A stretch of 64,000 nt of DNA from Hymenobacter volaticus (GTDB lineage Bacteria > Bacteroidota > Bacteroidia > Cytophagales > Hymenobacteraceae): assembly GCF_022921055.1 (NCBI RefSeq), contig NZ_CP095061.1:2891501-2955500 (forward strand), read 5' to 3'. Both the position numbers and the translations under genes were made by a program. Under the pieces are notes generated by a model. The model ran no database searches. It worked only from the letters and a program-made list of their open reading frames with translations, and had not been told where the DNA came from. This document shows, in pieces, positions 38,561-46,331 of the stretch; the stretch's first letter is position 1, and the number at the start of each line of letters is the position of its first letter.

Positions 38561-39375
38561 TCAGGCGCTAGCCGCTCCGTGTAGGAGTGCCGTCAGCGCC
38601 GCCGCTTGGCCCATCGTATGCTGATAGCCGATATCGAACAGTTCCTGGGCGAGGCGGTAGTCCAGCGTGCGGTATAGGCGCAGCTCGGGTGGCTCGATCA
38701 GCAAGTCACATTTCTGCTTGTTGAGCGTGGTATTGGCGTTGATGGCCAAGTTGAGCGTCCGTTCTACCAGCGTCCGGAACGTTGTGACGCGCGCCGCGCG
38801 GTTGATGGGGTTGCAATTGACACCCACTATCCGCAGACCTTTATCTAGAAGCGGTTCTACGGGCAAGTTGTTGAGTAGCCCGCCATCTACGAGTTGCCGC
38901 CCTTCAAACTCTACGGGCCGGTACAGAATGGGCACGGCCGATGAAGCCAAAAGAGGCGGAATCAGCAACCCTTCCGAGAAATAGATGGATATACCTTCTG
39001 TTAAATCGGTGGCAACCAGCGTGAGCGGCCGCTGCAAATCAGCAAACGTGCACTCGGCTCCGAGGTGCTGGGCCAATAGAACCTGCACGGCATCGAGGCG
39101 CAACAAGCCATAACGGCTAAGCGAGATACGCGTCAAGCGGGTGAAATTGACGCTCGTGAAGAGCCGCAGAATCTCGCGGGGTGCAAAGCCGGCGGCGTAA
39201 AACGTGGCCGCAATAGCTCCCGACGACACTCCGGCTAGTCGGGCCAGCGGCAGCGCTAGCTCATCGAGGGCGGCCAGCACTCCTAAATGAGCAATACCTC
39301 GCGCCCCTCCCCCGACAAAGCCAGTCCAAGGGAGTTGCTGCTTGCTGATGGCTCGTTTCTGATGGCGTCGGTCAA
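38561..39375 (-). pseudogene. Patatin-like phospholipase, one frameshift near the start
   Basis: Most of the gene reads cleanly from GGGARGIAHLGVLAAL to the end. The catalytic Ser is in GVSSGAIAA and the Asp in VDGGLLNNLPV. The frame that carries GGGARG has no ATG, GTG or TTG before an upstream stop. Reading the C5 run at 39309-39313 as C6 instead joins it to a frame starting at a TTG (39375). That gives MTDAIRNEPSASSNSLGLAL followed by SGGGARGI, the expected patatin N-terminus, and a protein of about 271 residues. The break is therefore probably a sequence error. It is predicted to hydrolyse phospholipids. It lies just downstream of the metallo-hydrolase gene on the same strand. Confidence 0.78.
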
Positions 39376-39440
39376 AATAAGCAGGAGTATTTAGGCCGTA
39401 AGAAAGCCGGAATGAAAGCTAGTTCCAAGCAACTATACGC

Positions 39441-40289
39441 CTACAATTCGTCTAGGCGGAAGGTCTCGGCCAAGCGAATTCCTTTGTCGGTGTGCTGCAC
39501 GGTGCAGCATTCCACGCTGGGGTCGTGCTCGAGTACTAACACCCAGTTTTCATCGGCGGCGCGGCGCAGCACTTGCTCTTTTTCGGTCATGGTCACGAGC
39601 GGGCGCATGTCATAGGCCATTACGTAAGGCAACGGCACATGCCCAGTGCTAGGCAGCAAATCAGCCATGAACACCACCGTGCGGTCTTTATAAGTGAACT
39701 TGGGCAGCATCATTTTCTCGGTGTGCCCATCAGCGAAGATGATTTCCTGGAAGCTAGGCAAGGCATCGGGCACGCCAGCACCGGTTCCGACGAACTGCAA
39801 ATGGCCGCTTTCCTGAATCGGCAAGATGTTTTCCTTCAGGAAACTAGCCTTTTCGCGCGGGTTAGGCGTTACGGCCCAATCCCAATGCGCTTGGTTGCTC
39901 CAATACGTAGCATTTGGAAAAGCCAGTTGCAGCTTGTCGTCGGGGGTACGCACTACCGAGCCGCCGCAGTGGTCGAAGTGCAAGTGGGTCAGGAACACAT
40001 CCGTAATATCGGCGGCGGTGAAGCCCCGTGCCCGTAACGATTTTTCCAGCGTGTCGTCGCCGTGCAAGTAGAAATGACCACGAAACTTCTGATCTTGCTT
40101 GTCGCCAATGCCGTTGTCAATGAGCACTAGGCGGTTGCCATCTTCCACCAGCAGGCAGCGCATGGCCCAAGTACACATGTTGTTGTCGTCGGCTGGGTTC
40201 AGCTTTTGCCACATGCTTTTGGGCACTACCCCAAACATGGCACCGCCATCCAACTTAAACAGACCTGTATCGAGCGTATAAATTTGCAT
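39441..40289 (-). CDS. MBL-fold metallo-hydrolase
   Basis: A 282-residue protein of the metallo-beta-lactamase superfamily. The zinc motif HxHxDH is LTHLHFDHCGG (about 103-113); further ligands occur in FMADLLPSTGHVPLPYV and LVLEHDPSVE near the end. The N-terminus (IYTLDTGLFKLDGGAMFGVV) resembles lactonase/quorum-quenching-like members, but the substrate cannot be assigned. Cytosolic, no signal peptide. It is followed on the same strand by the patatin gene. Confidence 0.82.
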   Translation of the reverse strand: MQIYTLDTGLFKLDGGAMFGVVPKSMWQKLNPADDNNMCTWAMRCLLVEDGNRLVLIDNGIGDKQDQKFRGHFYLHGDDTLEKSLRARGFTAADITDVFLTHLHFDHCGGSVVRTPDDKLQLAFPNATYWSNQAHWDWAVTPNPREKASFLKENILPIQESGHLQFVGTGAGVPDALPSFQEIIFADGHTEKMMLPKFTYKDRTVVFMADLLPSTGHVPLPYVMAYDMRPLVTMTEKEQVLRRAADENWVLVLEHDPSVECCTVQHTDKGIRLAETFRLDEL

Positions 40290-40321
40290 TATTGAATTGT
40301 TTGATGGTTAGTGCACCTGCA

Positions 40322-40349
40322 ATTGTTGAACAAGCAACCATTCAACAAT
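40322..40349 (-). terminator. Hairpin after accA
   Basis: ATTGTTGAA and TTCAACAAT (9 bp, perfect) around a 10-nt loop, just beyond the accA stop. It is AT-rich and without a long T-tail, so termination may be weak. Confidence 0.45.
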
Positions 40350-40362
40350 CCAACGATTCAAC

Positions 40363-41310
40363 CTACTCCATCACCACCCCCATAGCCGAGAACTTATCGA
40401 TGCGCTGGCTGATGCGTTCCTCGTGGGGAAGGGCTTCCAGTTCGTCGAGGGTTTTGATGATGGTTTTCTTGAGTGCCTGAATGATCTTTGGCACGTCGGT
40501 ATGCGCACCGCCGAGAGGCTCCTTCACAATTCCATCGACTAGCTTGGCCGCCAGCATATCGGTAGCGGTGAGTTTAAGCGCCTCGGCTGCTTGCTCTTTG
40601 TAATCCCAGGAGCGCCACAAAATACTAGAGCACGACTCGGGCGAAATAACCGAGTACCACGTGTTTTCCAGCATCAGCACCCGGTCGCCGATAGCAATGC
40701 CAAGAGCGCCACCCGAAGCTCCTTCGCCAATAATGATGCAGATAACCGGCACCTTCAGCAGGAACATTTCTTTAAGGTTGCGGGCAATGGCTTCGCCCTG
40801 GCCCCGCTCCTCGGCTTCCAAGCCGGGAAAAGCTCCAGGCGTGTCAATCAAGGTGATAATTGGCTTGCCAAACTTTTCGGCGAGCTTCATTAGGCGCAGT
40901 GCTTTGCGGTAGCCCTCAGGATTGGGCATACCGAAGTTGCGAAACTGCCGCTGCTTGGTGTTACGACCCTTCTGCTGCCCAATAAACATAACAGAGCGGC
41001 CATTCAGCTCGGCAAACCCTCCAATCATGGCTTTGTCGTCGGCCACGGTCCGGTCGCCGTGCAGCTCCACAAACTTCTCGCTCATGCCCTCGATGTAATC
41101 GAGCGTATAGGGTCGTTCGGGATGGCGCGACAGCTGCACCCGTTGCCAGCGGGTCAGATTGGCGTAGGTTTCCTTTTTAAGGGTTTTGATTTTGGCCTCA
41201 AGAGCAGCTACAGCATCCGAAACATCTACTTGGCTGTCGAGAGCCAACTGTTGCATTTCGCGGAGCTTGCCTTCGAGGGCAGCAATGGGTTGTTCGAAAT
41301 CAAGGAGCAT
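40363..41310 (-). CDS. accA: Acetyl-CoA carboxylase carboxyltransferase subunit alpha
   Basis: A 315-residue cytosolic subunit that, with AccD, transfers CO2 from carboxybiotin to acetyl-CoA in the first step of fatty acid synthesis. The N-terminal coiled coil ([20 protein letters not shown]) is followed by [54 protein letters not shown] and [20 protein letters not shown], all AccA signatures. Normal length. A -7 box on this strand lies about 48 nt upstream. Confidence 0.96.
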   Translation of the reverse strand: MLLDFEQPIAALEGKLREMQQLALDSQVDVSDAVAALEAKIKTLKKETYANLTRWQRVQLSRHPERPYTLDYIEGMSEKFVELHGDRTVADDKAMIGGFAELNGRSVMFIGQQKGRNTKQRQFRNFGMPNPEGYRKALRLMKLAEKFGKPIITLIDTPGAFPGLEAEERGQGEAIARNLKEMFLLKVPVICIIIGEGASGGALGIAIGDRVLMLENTWYSVISPESCSSILWRSWDYKEQAAEALKLTATDMLAAKLVDGIVKEPLGGAHTDVPKIIQALKKTIIKTLDELEALPHEERISQRIDKFSAMGVVME

Positions 41311-41357
41311 TGGCCGGGAAGGAATGCGTCGGGTTGGTGGTGAGAAGAGGAAGGTGG

Positions 41358-41365
41358 CAAAGGTA
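41358..41365 (-). promoter_or_regulatory. -7 promoter box (TACCTTTG) of accA
   Basis: Exact TAnnTTTG on the minus strand, 47 nt before the accA ATG. Confidence 0.55.
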
Positions 41366-41485
41366 AGCGAACCGCTTCACTCGTCACACGCTTGATTATG
41401 GTAGGAGCGGAAGAAAGTTTTCTAGCTGAGAAACAGCTAGAAAACAGTGAAGTGCCCTTGAATACCGGATTTTATCGGGGCTAGG

Positions 41486-41516
41486 TTGGGAATTGTCGCA
41501 GCGCGCGCTACCTTTG
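41486..41516 (+). promoter_or_regulatory. Promoter of tRNA-Asp
   Basis: TTG (41486-41488), 20-nt spacer, then TACCTTTG (41509-41516), about 45 nt before the tRNA. Confidence 0.55.
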
Positions 41517-41560
41517 CAGCACCTTATCGAAAAGCAGGTAGCTTTTTGGTAATATGAACT

Positions 41561-41634
41561 GGTTCGGTAGTTCAGTCGGTTAGAATGCCGCCCTGTCACG
41601 GCGGAGGTCGCGGGTTCGAGTCCCGTCCGGACCG
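41561..41634 (+). tRNA. tRNA-Asp (GTC)
   Basis: A 74-nt cloverleaf. The acceptor stem GGTTCGG/CCGGACC has one T-G pair. The D arm is TAGTTCAGTCGGTTAGAAT. The anticodon stem CCGCC/GGCGG holds anticodon GTC at 41595-41597, and the T arm is CGCGGGTTCGAGTCCCG with GTTCGAG. The discriminator base is G, as expected for Asp. The CCA end is not encoded. A terminator follows within 5 nt. Confidence 0.97.
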
Positions 41635-41637
41635 CAG

Positions 41638-41686
41638 TAAAGAAGAAGCCCCGATGAGTAGACTACTCACCGGGGCTTCTTCTTTA
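41638..41686 (+). terminator. Terminator after tRNA-Asp
   Basis: AAAGAAGAAGCCCCG pairs with CGGGGCTTCTTCTTT, with an inner TGAGTAG/CTACTCA stem. It also faces the opposing ADP-ribosylglycohydrolase gene and may serve both. Confidence 0.85.
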
Positions 41687-41763
41687 TTTTAGGCTTGCTA
41701 CTGACGGTTACCTAGTCTTGGATCGGGTTCAGACAACCAATAATCTAACTTCTGCTTAATCTG

Positions 41764-42713
41764 TCAGTTAGCTAATCGAGTAGCTGCCCGCGCCGCAAGA
41801 TCTTCGATGTCGGAGCGGCGGGCCAGCACGGCTAGCCACTCGGCTGGAATAGCAGCTTCGCCGTAGTAGATTCCGGCCAGGCCCCTACTACGGCGCCAGT
41901 TGTATCGGTATCGTCGCCGAGGTTGACGGCGGCCAACACTGTTTCGGCAAAGGTATCGTGGCGGAGCAGGCACCAGAACGCGGCTTCCAAAGTGTGCATC
42001 ACGTATCCACCGCTGTTGATAGCCGTGACAGCCATATTGGGCAGACGGCCGCTTAGAATACGTTCAAACTGGTCGGCTTCGCGAGCTGCAATCTTGAGCT
42101 GGTATAACTGAGCTGGTGCTTCTGAGCATAGTTGTGCATAAGCGGCAGTTGGTGCGAGCCCCGCGAGCAGGTGACGCGCCATTTCCAGATATAGAAAACA
42201 GGCAATAGCCGAGCGCACATGCCCATGCGTAACCGCCGACACATCAGAAATTAGGGCGAAGCGCTCAGTTAAGGGCGCTTCTGGCTGGTAAAAGGCTAGC
42301 GGCAAGATGCGCATAAGTGAGCCATTGCCATTGCTGTACTCGTCGGTGCTGCCAGCCAATAGTAGGTCGCTGTCTGCTCTCAGGCGGTTAATGGCCTCAC
42401 GCGTGGTAATGCCAATGTCGAATACCACGCCGTGGGGCGTCCAGAAATTTTGGTAGTACCACCGGCAGCAATTCTCGGCTACCTTACCCACTGTCAAGCC
42501 ATCGGCTATTGCTTCGGCCAAGCAGAACGTGAGCGAGGCATCATCGGACCACGTACCTGCGGGTTGGTTATGGGTACCATAAGCGCGCATGTGCACCACC
42601 GGATCTTGGCGGCGGGCCGTACGGCTTTGAAACTCCACGGGTACGCCAAGCGCATCGCCAACGGCAAGCCCGAGTAAGGCAGCACGAAGTTGTGATTCTA
42701 AAATAGTAGGCAT
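41764..42713 (-). pseudogene. ADP-ribosylglycohydrolase family protein, one frameshift
   Basis: Predicted to remove ADP-ribose from proteins or nucleic acids using two Mg ions. Metal-binding motifs are intact: GLAVGDALGVPVEF, GTWSDDASLTFCLAEAI and NLGDDTDTTGAVVG. Right after this last motif the frame breaks. The next frame supplies GLAGIYYGEAAIPAEWLAVL and the C-terminus. Reading the C4 run at 41882-41885 as C5 restores TTGAVVGGLAGIYYG and about 316 residues, the usual family length. All catalytic residues lie before the break. Probably a sequencing error. It lies in a stretch of RNA repair and nucleotidyl-transfer genes. Confidence 0.8.
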
Positions 42714-42809
42714 ATCACTGTTGATGAGGCTATAGAAGATGAATTCACGATAAAACCTTGATTTTAAGCAAATACCTATCAGGCATGTAAAATCAGTAAA
42801 GACGGCCCG

Positions 42810-43475
42810 TTATTGAAGTAGTGGTAAGAGCTCAGGTAGAGAATTGATGCGGTAGGTGGGCTGAAGGGGCAGATTATCGTTTTCTTGCCCGAAGCCATAG
42901 CTGGCCCAGCAAGAGGCAATGCCGCAGTTGCGGGCAAAACGCAAGTCGGGCGCTGTGTCGCCTATCATGAGTGTGGCACCGGGGCTAATGGCCGAGAATC
43001 GGGGCTGAATCACTTGGGTGAACATGGCCGGGTCGGGTTTGAGGGGCAGTTGCCGGTCGGGCGTATCGCCGAGCACAAGGCTGAAATAGTGCCGCAAGCC
43101 AAACCGACTGAGCGAATTTTCTAGCAACGGCAACCCTTTGTTGCTAATAACCACCGACTCCTTGCCATTGGCCGCAGCAGCAACCAGCACCTGCTCCACG
43201 CCCGGAAATAGGGTAACCAGCTCTTCGGATTCGGTGTTGTAGATGGCGCGGTAAGTATTCACCCAAACAGCAGGCAGCGGCGGCGTACCGGGCGGATGCA
43301 GCCAGAGCAGCATTTCGGGCAGCAACAGCCCCCGCCCTACTGCTTCATCCATCAACGTTTCATCGGGCGGCGGATAGCCTAGTATCTCAAACGTGCGACG
43401 CATGGAATGCTTGATGGCCCGATGTGTATCGCAAAGGGTACCGTCGTAGTCGAAGAGCAGTAAGGAATAGGGCAT
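42810..43475 (-). CDS. HAD-family hydrolase, phosphoglycolate phosphatase-like
   Basis: A 221-residue haloacid-dehalogenase phosphatase. Motif I is FDYDGTLCDT (about 7-16), motif II SVVISNKG, the motif III Lys in LKPDPAMF and motif IV MIGDTAPDLRFARNCG. There is a helical cap domain between I and II (class C1). This arrangement is shared by Gph, PpaX and similar enzymes, so the substrate is open. The ATG at 43475 lies 6 nt after a -7 box; longer in-frame extensions to 43592 would lie upstream of the promoter. Confidence 0.88.
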   Translation of the reverse strand: MPYSLLLFDYDGTLCDTHRAIKHSMRRTFEILGYPPPDETLMDEAVGRGLLLPEMLLWLHPPGTPPLPAVWVNTYRAIYNTESEELVTLFPGVEQVLVAAAANGKESVVISNKGLPLLENSLSRFGLRHYFSLVLGDTPDRQLPLKPDPAMFTQVIQPRFSAISPGATLMIGDTAPDLRFARNCGIASCWASYGFGQENDNLPLQPTYRINSLPELLPLLQ

Positions 43476-43481
43476 AAGGCA

Positions 43482-43489
43482 CAAAAGTA
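43482..43489 (-). promoter_or_regulatory. -7 promoter box (TACTTTTG) of the HAD phosphatase gene
   Basis: Exact TAnnTTTG on the minus strand, ending 6 nt before the ATG; a leaderless transcript is predicted. Confidence 0.6.
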
Positions 43490-43768
43490 CGACGATGTGC
43501 CATGTAACACGAAAGACTATCGTTTTGCATTTGTTAATACTTAGCTCATGGCAAATCACGAAATCATATAGAATTAACTTTAGCCCCTGCAATACTTTTC
43601 ATGTAAATCGACAAGAATATTTTCAGGAATAAAGCCACTGCATCTATCTGAAAATCAACATTATGAAATAAAATAAATTAGAACTATTAAAATCCTTATA
43701 AGAGCAGCACAATTTCTGGCCCCACTCTTGAGTTTATAGCAGCATAACACACCTGACCTCTACTCTCT

Positions 43769-44011
43769 ATGATCCGGACTCTGCTGCTGTTTTTTGCTTT
43801 GTTACTCGTGAGTGGCGTTGAATCAACTCCCGCCGAGGCGGGCCGCCCCACTGCCTACGCCCGCGCCAAGATGAAAGCTAAGCGGTACACCCACCGCCCG
43901 AGCTACAAAATTTACAAAGGTCACCGCAAACGCGGTCATCGTAGCTTGTTCAACTTCAAGGGCAGCCGGGCTAAAGTGAAGCGCACCCAAACCCGTTCTA
44001 GCCGCATATGA
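43769..44011 (+). CDS. Small exported, strongly basic protein
   Basis: An 80-residue protein. Residues 1-24 are a signal peptide (MIRTLLLFFALLLVSGVEST, cut near PAEAG). The mature 55 residues hold many Lys, Arg, His and Tyr and almost no acidic residues (KMKAKRYTHRPSYKIYKGHR, KRGHRSLFNFKG). No Cys. Function unknown; similar small basic secreted proteins in this phylum could bind nucleic acid, LPS or cell-wall polymers. A strong terminator after it supports expression as a single gene. Confidence 0.65.
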   Translation: MIRTLLLFFALLLVSGVESTPAEAGRPTAYARAKMKAKRYTHRPSYKIYKGHRKRGHRSLFNFKGSRAKVKRTQTRSSRI

Positions 44012-44044
44012 GCAACCCTTAGTATTTAAGTGGCTTCAGCTACT

Positions 44045-44078
44045 CAAAGGCCCTTCTCCACTAGGAGAAGGGCCTTTG
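44045..44078. terminator. Bidirectional terminator
   Basis: CAAAGGCCCTTCTCC and GGAGAAGGGCCTTTG form a perfect 15-bp stem with a 4-nt loop, between the convergent small basic protein gene and the nucleotidyltransferase gene. Confidence 0.88.
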
Positions 44079-45155
44079 TTATTTAACGGATGCGTACCAC
44101 GCCCGCCGCGCTTGAATTAGCAGTAGCTCAGCGGCGGCTTTGTTGGGCGCTTCGGGCAGGCAGGATGCGGCGAAGGCGGCCTCCACTCGCGCTACCAGGG
44201 TTTCTGCTTGCTGCACTAGCTCCTCATATTCGAACTCGCCCCGGCGGATGGCTAGTAGGAACTCCCGGTCGGGGCGGCGGACTTGGAGCTGGCTGGTGAG
44301 GGCAATTTCCTCGGCCATGCGCAAGAGCCGAAACACGTGCAGCATGTTTTTGGCGTCGTAGTTTTTGCCGTGTTGCACGGTGTTCTGGTACCGCTCGGCG
44401 TTGCGCTTGGCTACCCACTCGTGGTACTCCCGAAACACCCGACAGTAGGTGCTGTAGCCGTTGCGATTGAAACTCAGATACGCTACCGGCATCTCCCCTT
44501 TCGGCACCGCCGATAGCAACACGTCCTGCGAAGTTTCCGGGTCGCGCACAAGGCCCCGGTAGCCGTGGCGGCCGTCGGGGTTGTCGTCGATGAACAAGGC
44601 GTAGAGGTCGGTGAGGTGCGGCACGTTGGCTAGGCCGCACTGCGCGGCGCTGATACCCTGCCGAGTTAGCCACTGCTGCACCGGCTGCGCGCCTGCGCCT
44701 ACCGTCACATAGCAGAAATCCAGCACCGATTTACGGCTGGGCGGTTCGGGATGGTTGATTTTCTTGTTCAGACCTTTGGCTTTCCTAATCTGCGCTACGG
44801 CGTACTCGGCAAAGCTCTGCCGGCAAAGCTTGGAGAGAAAAACTTCGGCCCGAAATGCCTCGAATAGAGGGTGGCGGTACACCACACAGTCCTCGGGCGT
44901 GCCGAGCAATTCCAGCACGGTGGGGTTGTTTTTGAGCAGTAATTCAACGAAGCGGCGCAATTCGTAGAACACCTCGTCGTTGGTGGCGTTGGCCACTTGC
45001 GGCACGTATTCCAAGCCGTAGAATTCTTCTTCCGGCAAAATGAATATGCCCTTCAAATCGGTATCCGAGTGAGGTAAATTGGTACCGTAAGCACGGCTGC
45101 CGCTAATGGCTTCAAAGAGAATAAGGCCGCGCTGGCGCAGGTCGGAAATGGTCAT
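44079..45155 (-). CDS. Predicted nucleotidyltransferase, COG3541 type (first of two)
   Basis: A 358-residue protein of the DNA polymerase beta-like nucleotidyltransferase superfamily. The active site is ISGSRAYGTNLPHSDTDLKG (about 17-36): GS followed by two Asp in SDTDLKGIF. The remaining helical region (LKNNPTVLELLGTPEDCVVY, NYDAKNMLHVFRLLRMAEEI) is characteristic of the COG3541 group, which in other genomes is often near RNA ligase and kinase genes. The substrate is unknown; transfer of nucleotides to RNA ends is a plausible guess. A related gene lies 72 nt upstream on the same strand. Confidence 0.8.
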   Translation of the reverse strand: MTISDLRQRGLILFEAISGSRAYGTNLPHSDTDLKGIFILPEEEFYGLEYVPQVANATNDEVFYELRRFVELLLKNNPTVLELLGTPEDCVVYRHPLFEAFRAEVFLSKLCRQSFAEYAVAQIRKAKGLNKKINHPEPPSRKSVLDFCYVTVGAGAQPVQQWLTRQGISAAQCGLANVPHLTDLYALFIDDNPDGRHGYRGLVRDPETSQDVLLSAVPKGEMPVAYLSFNRNGYSTYCRVFREYHEWVAKRNAERYQNTVQHGKNYDAKNMLHVFRLLRMAEEIALTSQLQVRRPDREFLLAIRRGEFEYEELVQQAETLVARVEAAFAASCLPEAPNKAAAELLLIQARRAWYASVK

Positions 45156-45227
45156 GGGCTGTTGCTTTCGGCGCGGATACTGATTCGCGCAACGGATGCA
45201 AGGGGTTCGTAGAAGTCCGCAGAAGAT

Positions 45228-45995
45228 TTAGAAAGGAGCTACAAGCAAGGTTCGGAACAAGGCGTCTAGCGCGGGCGTAGGGTCGGCCACTCTGGTAATG
45301 GGCAACGTGGCGCGTGCTGCCAGCACGGCCTCGTATTCCGCTCGCAGAAAATCGACCAGCAGCGCTGGACGAGGCACAGTGGTTTTCTCGTCGGCCGTGG
45401 CCTTTCGAGACAGCAACTCGTTTACGGTATCGTCCAGCTCGGGCGGCAGCACCTGGCACAACAACTGAAACTCCATGGGCGGCACCTCGGTGGGTTGCAG
45501 CTGAATCCAGCGGGCCGCCAACGAGGAGCGCAGGGCGTAAAAAAGCCGCTTCAACCGCACGTCTGCCGCAACCAAATCGTCTTCTACCCCGCGCCGCATC
45601 AGTCCGGTGTAGTGATTCAGCCCCGCCCGCGCGTTCCAGCAGCTTGTCAGGTGCGGGATCAGTTCCGCTTGAAAGCTAGCCGTTTCCGCATACACCACCG
45701 GCGACTGTAGCCACTCGAAAAGCGCCGCATTGGAGCCGCGTAGCAGCTTTAGCGCTTTGCGCAGTTCCCAACCGGCCAGGTCTAGTTCGTCATCTACCGG
45801 AAAATTGAGCGTGTCAGCGCCCTCATCAAGAGTTAGGTACCAGTCGGTGGGGTGGGCGTAGATGAACCGCACGTCGTAGTCGGAATCTGGGGAGGGGAAG
45901 CCCCAGGCTCGGCTACCCGATTCGCACGCATAAAGGATGCGGATGTTGTGGCGAGCTTCGAGCTGGCTAAGGGCGTTTTGGATGCGGGCGTGCAC
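45228..45995 (-). CDS. Predicted nucleotidyltransferase, COG3541 type (second of two)
   Basis: A 255-residue member of the same superfamily as its neighbour. The active-site region is ACESGSRAWGFPSPDSDYDV (about 23-42) with RFIYAH after it. ELDLAGWELRKALKLLRGSN and LFEWLQSPVVY are typical of this COG3541/YcgL-like group. It begins with GTG (MHARIQNAL). About 100 residues shorter than the downstream copy and clearly diverged from it, so an old duplication or two distinct specificities. The two genes are presumably cotranscribed. Confidence 0.8.
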   Translation of the reverse strand: MHARIQNALSQLEARHNIRILYACESGSRAWGFPSPDSDYDVRFIYAHPTDWYLTLDEGADTLNFPVDDELDLAGWELRKALKLLRGSNAALFEWLQSPVVYAETASFQAELIPHLTSCWNARAGLNHYTGLMRRGVEDDLVAADVRLKRLFYALRSSLAARWIQLQPTEVPPMEFQLLCQVLPPELDDTVNELLSRKATADEKTTVPRPALLVDFLRAEYEAVLAARATLPITRVADPTPALDALFRTLLVAPF

Positions 45996-46331
45996 GAAAT
46001 AATAGAGTAAGCCGGAAAACTGTAAGTTGAGGTGCTAATTGCGCAATATGCGCGGCATACGCAATCAGCGCGTCAACTACTGTGTTTACTTCACCCCGTG
46101 TTAAATAATGATTTGAAGCTTTCAGCAATGTGGGCCTGGCTAGCAATCATCCAGTATGATGCTGGAAATTAGGATAACACACGGAGCAGTTGTTATGGCG
46201 CTTCGGCCGTTACTGTCGGTCTCTCTGGGCTATGTACTCTGTCGTCTACGCCTAGGTATTTACATCACCACGGAAGCCCGCCAGTGCATTATCTAAGTAC
46301 TATACAGCAATGAAATCTGATTAGCAATATC
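45996..46331. other. Intergenic stretch
   Basis: About 335 nt between divergent genes. Only a small hairpin (CCAGTATGATGCTGG, near 46150) was noticed; no exact -7 box, gene or RNA. Confidence 0.4.
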
